Source of the DNA: Bacteroidales bacterium
GTDB lineage: Bacteria > Bacteroidota > Bacteroidia > Bacteroidales > UBA1402
Assembly (NCBI GenBank): GCA_023230125.1
Contig: JALNXZ010000042.1
Span: 1-10,055 of the forward strand
Length of the DNA stretch: 10,055 nucleotides
Direction of reading: 5' to 3'
Shown: one piece after another, positions 1 through 7,059 of the stretch
How positions within the stretch are numbered: the stretch's first letter is position 1
Layout of the letters: every line of letters begins with the position of its first letter
Program-made: the position numbers and the translations under genes
Notes under the pieces: model-generated
Databases searched by the model: none
Told to the model about the DNA's origin: nothing
The model's input: the letters and a program-made list of their open reading frames with translations, nothing else

Positions 1-456
1 TACGGTCATGAACTTATCAAGATCCCTGGTCTTGATGGTAGTGGGAAAATGGGAAAATCAGAAGGTAACTGTGTTTACCTTTGCGACGAGCCCAAGGTCA
101 TCGAAAAAAAGATGATGAAAGCCTTGACTGACAGCGGACCTACAGAAAGGAACTCTGTCAAACCCGAATACATTGAAAATCTGTTCACTATCCTTAAAGT
201 GGTTTCCACACCGGATACCTATGATTATTTCAATGAAAAATGGAATAAATGCGAAATCCGTTATGGAGATTTGAAGAAGCAACTCGCAGCTGACGTCATC
301 AAGGTTACTGCCCCAATACGCGAACGTTACAATGAAATCAGTAATGATGAAGCATACTTGCACAAAGTTGTCACAGAAGGTGCAGAAAAAGCGCGTGCAA
401 GTGCCTTAAAGACAATCGTTCCCGTAAGAGAAATCATGGGATTCAAGCCCTTTTAA
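1..456 (+). CDS. trpS: Tryptophanyl-tRNA synthetase, C-terminal part (5' end outside window)
   Basis: This is the 3' portion of a class I aminoacyl-tRNA synthetase that charges tRNA-Trp with tryptophan in the cytoplasm. The frame is open from the first base of the window, so the gene starts upstream. About 151 residues are visible, ending at TAA 454-456. The opening residues read YGHELIKIPGLDGSGKMGKS, which carries the signature KMSKS loop in the form KMGKS. That loop binds ATP during amino-acid activation. The rest is the helical C-terminal domain, which contacts the tRNA anticodon, and it ends in the typical REIMGFKPF tail. The Rossmann domain with the HIGH motif is not in view. The gene converges with the XRE regulator on the other strand, with only 10 bases between stop codons. 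No strong hairpin terminator is visible in or just after that gap. Identification rests on the KMGKS loop and overall family resemblance. Confidence 0.93.
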   Translation, partial: YGHELIKIPGLDGSGKMGKSEGNCVYLCDEPKVIEKKMMKALTDSGPTERNSVKPEYIENLFTILKVVSTPDTYDYFNEKWNKCEIRYGDLKKQLAADVIKVTAPIRERYNEISNDEAYLHKVVTEGAEKARASALKTIVPVREIMGFKPF

Positions 457-466
457 CAGAACCATT

Positions 467-802
467 TCATTTGTTTTTCGCTTCATATAATTCCCAAAGC
501 AGTTCATATTTTGCCTCAAGAACTTTATAATCAACAGGAAATTTCATATCTTGTAAGAGTCTGGGTATATCTATGCCCGAATCAAGGAAATCACAGATAT
601 TCACTTTAAAATAATTGGCCAGTTGTTCCAGGCGAGTCACAGTAAAATCGACCTTGCCATTTTCCAACTTGGAATATGTTGTCGATGAAAAGCCCAAGTC
701 ATCGGCCACATTTTGTTGTGATACACCTTCTCTCTGACGTACCCTCTGCAATTTTGCACCGACTTTTTTATTTAAATCAGTATTTACAAACTTAAATGCC
801 AT
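467..802 (-). CDS. Small XRE-family helix-turn-helix transcriptional regulator
   Basis: This 111-residue protein has a Cro/C1-type (HTH_3) DNA-binding domain at about residues 12-70. The recognition unit runs from SQQNVADDL (28-36) to SSTTYSKLENGK (39-50), the usual 'S-Q-x-x-(V/L)-A-x-x-L-G ... (Y/I)-x-K-(L/W)-E-x-G' pattern. Residues 90-110 (DYKVLEAKYELLWELYEAKN) look like a short amphipathic helix or coiled coil that could dimerise the protein. There is no ligand-binding or enzymatic domain. The start at 802 is the only methionine before the HTH domain. It probably binds DNA as a dimer. Its target is unknown, but the 251 bases upstream contain several inverted repeats that could be its own operator. 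No toxin or other partner gene lies beside it, so I see no support for a toxin-antitoxin pair. I found no good TAnnTTTG box in front of it. Family is certain; specific function is not known. Confidence 0.9.
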   Translation of the reverse strand: MAFKFVNTDLNKKVGAKLQRVRQREGVSQQNVADDLGFSSTTYSKLENGKVDFTVTRLEQLANYFKVNICDFLDSGIDIPRLLQDMKFPVDYKVLEAKYELLWELYEAKNK

Positions 803-877
803 TTCGTTGTAAGGTTTCTTTTATCTGACGAAACAAGCATGTACTACTAACGCAAATACGTTTTGAGCTTTTAGTAT

Positions 878-951
878 GCGTCGCTCCATCCGACCTATTA
901 AAAAAATTAATATCGGATGAAAATACCTTACAAAAAAGGATGGAGCAATGC
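878..951. repeat. Imperfect inverted repeat, 14-base arms, upstream of XRE gene
   Basis: The left arm at 878-891 (GCGTCGCTCCATCC) is complementary to the right arm at 938-951 (GGATGGAGCAATGC). Twelve of 14 positions are Watson-Crick pairs, including an uninterrupted 9-base core (883-891 with 938-946). The two exceptions are one G-T and one C-A position. The arms are 46 bases apart, and the left arm overlaps the left arm of the inner hairpin at 887-919. It could be a regulator operator, a leader RNA structure or the relic of a small repeat element. The repeat is directly visible; its role is not. Confidence 0.7.
887..919. repeat. Hairpin-forming inverted repeat within the XRE upstream region
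   Basis: CATCCGA (887-893) pairs with TCGGATG (913-919). After a two-base CC bulge (894-895), TATTAA (896-901) pairs with TTAATA (907-912), leaving a five-base A loop (902-906). That gives a 13-bp stem with one bulge. No T-run follows the stem on either strand, which argues against an intrinsic terminator. It lies 85 bases upstream of the XRE start codon and could be an operator or a leader RNA hairpin. Confidence 0.65.
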
Positions 952-1053
952 GATTTGATTCATATTATTTACTTGAAGGAATGTGTTTTTCTTTGAAGTA
1001 TAATATAAATCTATTTTTGAAATAATATTGGCTTTAAGTTTAAATATCCGTCA

Positions 1054-1884
1054 TTAAAAACCAAGTATTCTTTTTACTGAAAAGAGGAAATGTGTATGCT
1101 TGCCTTGGACTTCACTATAGATCCCCTCTGAATCTATAGAATCAATATGTACATTACCTGAAGCATGAAGAATCCGGTTCTGATCCAATAAGATACCAAC
1201 ATGAACAACTCTTCCTTCTGCATTTGAAAAAAAAGCCAAATCCCCTGGCTCTGCCTCAAAAAGGCTTGAGACAGTTTTTCCTTGAACGGCCTGATCACGG
1301 GCATCTCGAGGCAATTTAATGCCTACGATTGAATATACCAGTTGAGTAAAACCAGAACAATCAATTCCAAGAATACTCTTTCCTCCCCATAGATAGGGCG
1401 CATTCATAAAAAGTTTGGCTGTTCTAACAATTTCCTGAGCAGATGTTTTTCCGGTATAACCAAGGAAATCAGGATTGATAGACCAATATTCCTTTTCTGG
1501 TTTGTCTTCTCCAGATAATCTGGTTTTCCATATTGGGAAGAACTTTGACTTTTCGTCCAAAAAATATAGTCGACTTCCGGCGGGTAGAAATAGTCGCGGT
1601 TCGCTCTCCCCTTGTTTTAAACAAGCTGACAATAATGCATTCGTAAAGAATGGGGCTTTCTTTTTTAAGGTCTCAAAAAAAGGAAAAGGCAGTATTTGCA
1701 GCATTTTTGTAGTACACCAGCCTTGATAGTCATCGGAAAGGTTTCGGATTTTACTCCAAGATCCATGCTCTTCCAAAACCTCAAAGAGTTCTCCGAAAAG
1801 GAGCTGGCTGGTCATTTCAGATTGTTCAGATGAATCTGAACGAAGGGGTAAAAGAGGCTGTGTGCAAATTCCGGGTGACATCAT
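1054..1884 (-). CDS. YkfC-like NlpC/P60 (C40) peptidase with N-terminal SH3 domains
   Basis: This 276-residue protein is probably a gamma-D-glutamyl-L-diamino acid endopeptidase acting on cell-wall peptides. Residues 8-66 form a bacterial SH3 domain (around LLFGELFEVLEEHGSWSKIR and GWCTTKML). Residues 85-140 look like a second SH3-like unit. Residues 148-276 form the NlpC/P60 papain-like domain. The catalytic cysteine is C176 in GIDCSGF, the histidine is H228 in VVHVGI and the third polar residue is H240 in ILHASG. Y164 and W166 in PYLWGG, D175 and R193-D194 match the substrate-pocket pattern of YkfC enzymes in order and spacing. No signal peptide or lipobox is present. The ATG-ATG start at 1884 begins almost directly at the SH3 domain, and I found no upstream in-frame methionine nearby, so a cytoplasmic murein-peptide recycling role is inferred. 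It starts 23 bases after mutL stops, so the two are probably co-transcribed. Confidence 0.9.
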   Translation of the reverse strand: MMSPGICTQPLLPLRSDSSEQSEMTSQLLFGELFEVLEEHGSWSKIRNLSDDYQGWCTTKMLQILPFPFFETLKKKAPFFTNALLSACLKQGESEPRLFLPAGSRLYFLDEKSKFFPIWKTRLSGEDKPEKEYWSINPDFLGYTGKTSAQEIVRTAKLFMNAPYLWGGKSILGIDCSGFTQLVYSIVGIKLPRDARDQAVQGKTVSSLFEAEPGDLAFFSNAEGRVVHVGILLDQNRILHASGNVHIDSIDSEGIYSEVQGKHTHFLFSVKRILGF

Positions 1885-1907
1885 ATCGTGACTGTTTAAG
1901 TCATATC

Positions 1908-3821
1908 TTAAAAACGTTTCAGCAAATCCTCTGCCACTATCTGAAGCATGATATTCTTCCCATCGGGTGTATATTTCGGTTCAGCGCAATCAAAAAGCTT
2001 CTGGATCAAATCATTCATCTCAGGTTCACTGAGGACTCTTCCATTAGGTATTGAAGCCGAATTTGCCAAACGTAAGGCCAAGCGGTCACGTCTGTCACCT
2101 TGGAAGTCAACCTCTGGATGGTTCATGGATTCCATCATGTCAAGAATCAGGATACAAGGATCGATATCGTCCAGATCATAGGGAACAGCAGCTACAAAGA
2201 AATCATCTCCTATACAATTAACCTTAAAGCCCAAAGCCTGTATATCATCAAGAATCTCTAGCAATTCATTCCTTTGAAGATTATCCAGTTGAAGTTCCTC
2301 CGGAAAAAGTAAAGTTTGTGATGGAGGTATCCCGTTTATGAGTATCGACTGATATTTTTCAAACAAAACTCTGACATGAGCCCTATGCTGATCGACAATA
2401 GCTAGAGATTGTGATCCATAGAGAACAATATAAGATCCAAAAAGTTGGAATTTTGTCAGATTAGCATCGGTTTTATTGGTCTCATCTGCAAATAGTCCTG
2501 CAGTATCCTGCACCTCATTCAAAGAATCATCATTTGGTAAGATATCCAATCTTTTAGAAAAAACAGAGGCTAAATCTTCCAATTTATTTTGTTCTTCAAG
2601 TAGAATGTCTTCTTCTCTTTGATATGGTTTCCCCAGCTCTACACCTTTTTCAAAACCGTCAAAAAGAGCATCCCAATTAGGTACTGTTTGTTTGAGTGAA
2701 GAATGAAATGGATTATATGTAGGGTCAAAACGGACATGGGGCGCATCGACTGCCCGATTGCCTGTAAAAACACGAATTTCCGGAGCATCATCCCTGTCAA
2801 AGTCTAAGGATGGCACGGCATTTGCTTTACCAAGAGCCTCACGCACTGCTGCATGAATGATTGGCCATATGGCCTGTTCATGTTCAAACTTCACTTCAGT
2901 CTTGGTTGGATGGATGTTTACATCCAAAGCATCAGGATCGACGTCAAAATACAAAAAATAGGTAGGTAGCTGACCTGTAGGAATTAACGTCTCATAGGCT
3001 TTCATCACGGCACTTCTGAACAGTTTATGCCGAATAAAGCGTCCGTTCACAAAAAAATACTGCATGGCATCCCGATGGCAAGAAGCTGCGGGATCTCCGA
3101 TGAAACCGGAAATTCTGATCAGTTGGGTATTGACGTCAACTGCATACAGCTGCTTACTGAGTTGACCTCCTGAACGCTTGCCAAAGATGGCGATAATCCG
3201 CTGTCTGATGGTCGTTGGTTGTAGTCGATACAAGACCTCATCGTTGTGGGTTAAACTCATCTGCAGATCCGGATAAACCAATGCAATCTGTATGAATTCA
3301 TCCCTGATATAACGCAATTCCTTAGAATTTTCGCTCAGGAACTTTCTTCTCGCAGGAATGTTATAAAAAAGATTTCTCACTGTAAAGCGGCAGCCTTGTG
3401 CGGCAAGAGAAGGTTCTTCATTGGTGATTTTAGATCCTTCTATCTCCACCTTCCATGCCAGTTCGTCTTCTGGTCTTCGTGTCACCAAATCAACTTGGGC
3501 AACGGAGGCAATGGAGGCAAGTGCTTCTCCCCTGAATCCCATGGTATGGAGTTGAAAAAGATCGGATGCTTGGCGCAATTTGGATGTGGCATGTCGCTCA
3601 AATGCCATATGAGCATCAGATGGTGACATTCCTTTTCCGTTATCCAAAACCATGATCAGATTGCGTCCTGCGTCTTTCAAATCAACATCAATCTGAGTAG
3701 CACCTGCATCAATAGCGTTTTCAATCAGTTCTTTCACAACAGAGGCAGGTCTTTGTATCACCTCCCCGGCGGCTATCTGACAGGCGACAGAATCTGGTAG
3801 AACACGTATTAAATTTTCCAT
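1908..3821 (-). CDS. mutL: DNA mismatch repair protein MutL
   Basis: MutL is the ATP-dependent matchmaker that couples mismatch recognition by MutS to strand removal. This 637-residue copy has all N-terminal GHKL ATPase motifs: VVKELIENAIDAG at 28-40 with catalytic E31, DNGKG at 60-64, HATSK at 77-81 and GFRGEAL at 95-101. The transducer domain follows, with YFFVNGRFIR (255-264) and DVNIHPTKTEVKFEHE (300-315). Residues 340-455 are a low-conservation acidic linker. The C-terminal dimerisation domain runs from about 456 to 637. Its DQHRAHVRVLFE (477-488) corresponds to the DQHA-x2-E-x4-E endonuclease motif but lacks the first glutamate. The position of the usual CPHGRP metal-binding motif reads TPDGKN (618-623). 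The nicking activity of endonuclease-type MutL proteins is therefore probably absent. A -7 promoter box lies 21 bases before the ATG. The gene sits between the OstA-like gene (56-base gap) and the NlpC/P60 gene. Confidence 0.97.
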   Translation of the reverse strand: MENLIRVLPDSVACQIAAGEVIQRPASVVKELIENAIDAGATQIDVDLKDAGRNLIMVLDNGKGMSPSDAHMAFERHATSKLRQASDLFQLHTMGFRGEALASIASVAQVDLVTRRPEDELAWKVEIEGSKITNEEPSLAAQGCRFTVRNLFYNIPARRKFLSENSKELRYIRDEFIQIALVYPDLQMSLTHNDEVLYRLQPTTIRQRIIAIFGKRSGGQLSKQLYAVDVNTQLIRISGFIGDPAASCHRDAMQYFFVNGRFIRHKLFRSAVMKAYETLIPTGQLPTYFLYFDVDPDALDVNIHPTKTEVKFEHEQAIWPIIHAAVREALGKANAVPSLDFDRDDAPEIRVFTGNRAVDAPHVRFDPTYNPFHSSLKQTVPNWDALFDGFEKGVELGKPYQREEDILLEEQNKLEDLASVFSKRLDILPNDDSLNEVQDTAGLFADETNKTDANLTKFQLFGSYIVLYGSQSLAIVDQHRAHVRVLFEKYQSILINGIPPSQTLLFPEELQLDNLQRNELLEILDDIQALGFKVNCIGDDFFVAAVPYDLDDIDPCILILDMMESMNHPEVDFQGDRRDRLALRLANSASIPNGRVLSEPEMNDLIQKLFDCAEPKYTPDGKNIMLQIVAEDLLKRF

Positions 3822-3842
3822 TCAACAATAAATAACAATACA

Positions 3843-3850
3843 CAAAGATA
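3843..3850 (-). promoter_or_regulatory. Bacteroidota -7 promoter box (TATCTTTG) for mutL
   Basis: Read on the - strand, this is TATCTTTG, an exact match to the Bacteroidota sigma-ABfr -7 consensus TAnnTTTG. It lies 21 bases before the mutL ATG, in a 56-base gap. That would give a very short leader. A TTG about 24 bases upstream of the box is a weak candidate for the -33 element. The box suggests mutL can be transcribed separately from the envelope genes before it. Confidence 0.55.
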
Positions 3851-3877
3851 ATATATTACCGAGATAATATTTACCAA

Positions 3878-5671
3878 TTATTTATTAGAATCTTTTTTAA
3901 TAGGCGAAATGGCTTCAGCCTTTGCTTTTAGGCGACCCTTTTGAGTTTCAAATGCGGTAGTTTTTACAATCTTTCTGAAAACATCCTCTGATCCGACAGG
4001 GCGAATACTTTGGTACCAGCCGAAGTTTTTCAGATATCTATCTTCAGGTGGTAACTTCTCCATGGGGTAAAATTTTCCTTTAGGTTGTGGCCAGACAATG
4101 ATTTTCTTCATTTTCTTATCCTCCATAAAGAGGTTCAGAGAACTTCCTTCCAGACGATTCAGGCCAATAATCATATTACTTTCGTCATGAGGTAAGTAGA
4201 TGGTTTCAGCGTTTCCTTTTATTTCAACACGAACCACCTGACCAGAATCAAAATAAGCGATCAGATCCTTTCCTGATGATTGATTGAAAAGAGAATCCCC
4301 TTCCTTAGAAATAACCATGGCAGCCTTTTGGATATGTAGATAGTCCGGTTCCTCATTTTTTGTGTACAGTTGCATGAATTCTCCGGTGAGTTGTTGCTGT
4401 TCCGACCATAAGATTGGCTTATAGTAAAAGCTCAGCACAGAATCCCGGGTTGAATAATATAAAGAATCACATACACCCTGCACATCGGAACGAAAAAACC
4501 TTACTCCATGAAAAGCTATTACTTCATTATAAATTGAATCTTGTCTGGCCATGAGCGTATCTGCATGCAAAAACAAGGTATCTTCTGTAGAATGCTCTAT
4601 CATCAAGGCACTATCGGACATCAATGCATAATTGGTCTTTTCCTCGCTATAACCGTAATTCCCTTTTAACGTCACCTGTTGTGTCGAATCGATCAAGACA
4701 GCATTGCCGAAAGCCTCACCTATACCATTTTTATTGTCATAGTTGATGGAATCTCCGGTGAGACGTCTGTGATTGTTGAGAATGTATGAAGGTTTCAACA
4801 ACAAACTTTTGTCGGTTTTGGTGTTATACCATCCATTCTCTGAATACACATAACCACTGTCAGCCACAATTTCTGTCGGGCAAAAGATGCTTGCTTTGCC
4901 TGTGGATGTATTGTATTTAAGTTCCTGATTGGTCATGATGAATTCTGGATGAACCAACTTAACATCATGCTTAAACTCTGCCATTTTAGTTTCAGGACTA
5001 TACTGACCATATTCTGAAGACAACTCATTGGTCACATCACCATCTTCATTGACCAGTAAACCTCCATCAAAAAAGTACCCGATATTTGAGATACGATCAT
5101 AATTCAAACTATCAGTAAAAAGGGTTACCTCCCTATTCTCCAGACGTACCTTCTCACGAACCATGACCAACTTGGTGTTTCCATCGTAATAAAGCCATGC
5201 ACCATACAGAAAAATGGAATCACCTTGTTCCATATGGACATTCCCGTAGGCATATAATGAATTGCTTTTCATATAGTAATGGGCAGAATCACAAAAAAGA
5301 TAGGCTCCGTCGTGCCTGAAACGTACATCACCGGTCAAAATCTGATAATCAGGATTCACTGATGCGTCAAATGACAGAATTTCAGAATGTTCTAGATTGA
5401 TTTTTTCTTTGCTGGTAGTTTCCTTATTGTTTTTGACCGATGGAATGGAAGGCGGGGTAATCAGTGGAGCTTCTTGCTTTTCCACTTTTATCCTTGTCAT
5501 CTTTGGCTTTGTAGCGACCTGTTCTGTTTGTTTAGCCACCTTCTTTGACTTTTTCATAATGGGAAAGCCGAAATTGCCGGATTGTGCACATACCAAAATA
5601 GGGAAAATGCATAAAAAACAAATCACTTGTGTTTTATACCTGTAATCCTTTGATAGTGTAAATTTTACCAT
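3878..5671 (-). CDS. Large OstA/LptA-like protein, probable LPS-transport component
   Basis: This 597-residue secreted protein belongs to the OstA family, whose LptA and LptD-N members form the beta-jellyroll bridge that carries lipopolysaccharide across the periplasm. Residues 12-29 (YKTQVICFLCIFPILVCA) form a hydrophobic export signal after basic residues, with likely signal peptidase I cleavage after VCA. Residues 38-95 are a Lys/Pro-rich linker. Repeated OstA-type strands follow: LTGDVRFRHDGAYLFCDSA (112-130), LYAYGNVHMEQGDSIFLYGA (139-158), TLFTDSLNYDR (183-193) and LTGDSINYD...GEAFGNAVLID (304-328). Residues 340-440 continue the pattern (HADTLMARQDSI, CDSLYYSTRDSVLSFYYKP). The C-terminal 150 residues show no clear family. 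E. coli LptA is only about 185 residues, so this is a much extended form, as is usual for Bacteroidales. It starts five bases after the SurA-like gene ends, so the two are surely co-transcribed. The exact role in LPS transport is inferred. Confidence 0.85.
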   Translation of the reverse strand: MVKFTLSKDYRYKTQVICFLCIFPILVCAQSGNFGFPIMKKSKKVAKQTEQVATKPKMTRIKVEKQEAPLITPPSIPSVKNNKETTSKEKINLEHSEILSFDASVNPDYQILTGDVRFRHDGAYLFCDSAHYYMKSNSLYAYGNVHMEQGDSIFLYGAWLYYDGNTKLVMVREKVRLENREVTLFTDSLNYDRISNIGYFFDGGLLVNEDGDVTNELSSEYGQYSPETKMAEFKHDVKLVHPEFIMTNQELKYNTSTGKASIFCPTEIVADSGYVYSENGWYNTKTDKSLLLKPSYILNNHRRLTGDSINYDNKNGIGEAFGNAVLIDSTQQVTLKGNYGYSEEKTNYALMSDSALMIEHSTEDTLFLHADTLMARQDSIYNEVIAFHGVRFFRSDVQGVCDSLYYSTRDSVLSFYYKPILWSEQQQLTGEFMQLYTKNEEPDYLHIQKAAMVISKEGDSLFNQSSGKDLIAYFDSGQVVRVEIKGNAETIYLPHDESNMIIGLNRLEGSSLNLFMEDKKMKKIIVWPQPKGKFYPMEKLPPEDRYLKNFGWYQSIRPVGSEDVFRKIVKTTAFETQKGRLKAKAEAISPIKKDSNK

Positions 5672-5676
5672 TTCTA

Positions 5677-7023
5677 CTACTTAATCCAACCCGGATATCT
5701 AAACTCGCAATTTCGCCAACGATCATCTATCCGTACATAGGTTCTCTTTAGCTTCTCTAAAATCCAGTCTTTAAGAACTTTCTGGCGTTTATTTTCCATA
5801 ACAATTTGCTGGATTTGTTGGAAATCTTCTGAGATACTGGCTCTGTGAGCTTTGCTCTTGGACTTCACACGAATGATGGCACTAACTTCTTTTTCCTTGG
5901 TTGTGATCATGGTAAATGGCTTTGAAACTTCTCCGACATTCATTTTATAAGCCATTTTACCGACCTCTTGTGGCAATTCTTCCATGGTGAAACGCGATGT
6001 TCCTGTGTTGGCATTGACCATCAATCCTCCATTGTTCCTGGTTTCCTTGTCGAAAGAGTAATATTGTGCTGCATCTTCAAATTTAATCTTTTGGTTGCGG
6101 ATAATATCAGCAATACTATCCAGTCTCAATAATGACTGATTTCGTTCTGAAGCAGAGATCTTTGGTTTGAGCAAAATATGGCGACAGTTGATTCTGTCAC
6201 CTCTCTTTTCAATCAACTGAATGATATGAAAGCCATACTCAGATTCCACAACTTTTGATACTTTTTTTGGGTCAGCCAGAGAAAATGCAACATTGGCAAA
6301 TTCAGGAACCCAAAATTCTCCTTTTCCCATAAAACCGAGTTCTCCACCTATTTTTGCAGAGTTTCTGTCCTCTGAATACATCACGGCCAACGTCGAAAAG
6401 TTATCCCCATTATTGACACGTTCCGTAAATTCACGCAAACGTTCCTTGATGGCATCAATTTCCGCCTTGTCATACTTAGGTTCTATCGTGATAATCTCGA
6501 CTTCAATTTCAGCGGGAGTCATCGGAATGCTATCAATGGGTAAAGTATTATAAAACTGGCGGACCTCGGCAGGAGTGACAGTGATATCATCCACCAAATC
6601 AGTTTGTACCCTTCTCACAATCATTTGATTGCGCGCAGATTCTCGTTGAGTTTCACGGATTTTGGACAAAGGCATACCAAAGTACTCTTCCATTTTTTCC
6701 TTGGAGCCAAGTTGGGTAATAATTCTGTTAATATTACGATCCACATCTGGAATTACATCACTCTCATTTACAACAACACTATCTAAATCTGCCTGATGTA
6801 AATACAATTTTTGTACTGCTAATTGTTCAGGAATAACACAATAGGGGTCACCACTAAATTTTACACCTTCATACTGTGCCTGCAGCCGTTGTTTTTCAAC
6901 ATCTGAACGCAAAATTGGCTCATCTCCCACTACCCAGACCACTTCATCTATTATATTATCCTGAGAGATAACAGGCAAAAGGTTAAGCGCCAAAAAGGGA
7001 AGCAATGCAAAAAGTTTTTTCAT
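5677..7023 (-). CDS. SurA-like periplasmic peptidyl-prolyl isomerase / chaperone
   Basis: This is an outer-membrane-protein folding factor of the SurA type. With the ATG at 7023 it has 448 residues and a clean signal peptide (MKKLFALLPFLALNLLPVIS, then Q21). An in-frame GTG at 7041 would add MRIRRL and is less convincing. Residues 22-155 are the SurA N-terminal chaperone domain, starting IIDEVVWVVGDEPILRSDVE. Residues 170-275 form the first parvulin domain (GGELGFMGKGEFWVPEFANVAF, then SEYGFHIIQLIEKR). Residues 278-388 form the second, which opens with CRHILLKPK and has NNGGLMVN, but lacks the closing G-x-H-I strand. The first domain keeps that closing strand but opens EVEIITIEPK, without the usual initial histidine. 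Each domain therefore keeps a different half of the parvulin signature. The C-terminus returns to the chaperone fold (DDRWRNCEFRYPGWIK). It follows the SurA-N-like lipoprotein gene and lies five bases before the OstA-like gene, in one probable operon. Confidence 0.9.
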   Translation of the reverse strand: MKKLFALLPFLALNLLPVISQDNIIDEVVWVVGDEPILRSDVEKQRLQAQYEGVKFSGDPYCVIPEQLAVQKLYLHQADLDSVVVNESDVIPDVDRNINRIITQLGSKEKMEEYFGMPLSKIRETQRESARNQMIVRRVQTDLVDDITVTPAEVRQFYNTLPIDSIPMTPAEIEVEIITIEPKYDKAEIDAIKERLREFTERVNNGDNFSTLAVMYSEDRNSAKIGGELGFMGKGEFWVPEFANVAFSLADPKKVSKVVESEYGFHIIQLIEKRGDRINCRHILLKPKISASERNQSLLRLDSIADIIRNQKIKFEDAAQYYSFDKETRNNGGLMVNANTGTSRFTMEELPQEVGKMAYKMNVGEVSKPFTMITTKEKEVSAIIRVKSKSKAHRASISEDFQQIQQIVMENKRQKVLKDWILEKLKRTYVRIDDRWRNCEFRYPGWIK

Positions 7024-7059
7024 TAGTCTTCGTATTCGCACATCTGAAAATGTGTCAAT

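Larger units (their letters stand above)
803..1053. other. AT-rich intergenic region with nested inverted repeats
   Basis: These 251 bases separate the end of the NlpC/P60 gene from the start of the XRE gene. They hold no convincing gene. They contain three dyads: TACTAA 845-850 with TTAGTA 871-876, a hairpin at 887-919, and longer arms at 878-891 and 938-951. A plus-strand TATTTTTG at 1012-1019 matches the Bacteroidota -7 consensus, but no gene follows it on that strand. A 25-codon reading frame (948-1025, plus strand, starting MRFDSYYLLEG) has an AAGGA seven bases before its ATG. It has no recognisable relatives and may be chance. Confidence 0.7.

Noticed and set aside
49..72. KMGKS instead of KMSKS in TrpRS as a sign of altered function
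   Set aside because: The serine-to-glycine change at this loop position is tolerated in TrpRS enzymes, and the surrounding sequence is fully conserved in character. It looks like normal lineage variation.
437..453. Possible trpS terminator (GGG...CCC followed by TTTT)
   Set aside because: The stem is only 3 bp and lies within the coding sequence before the stop codon.
467..1053. XRE gene as the antitoxin of a toxin-antitoxin or defence module
   Set aside because: Neighbours are trpS and a cell-wall peptidase. No toxin-like, nuclease or phage gene is adjacent, and the gap holds no plausible partner.
1475..1726. Plus-strand open frame downstream of the plus-strand promoter-like site
   Set aside because: It is opposite the clearly coding NlpC/P60 gene and has no family resemblance. 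It also lies more than 400 bases from the promoter-like site.
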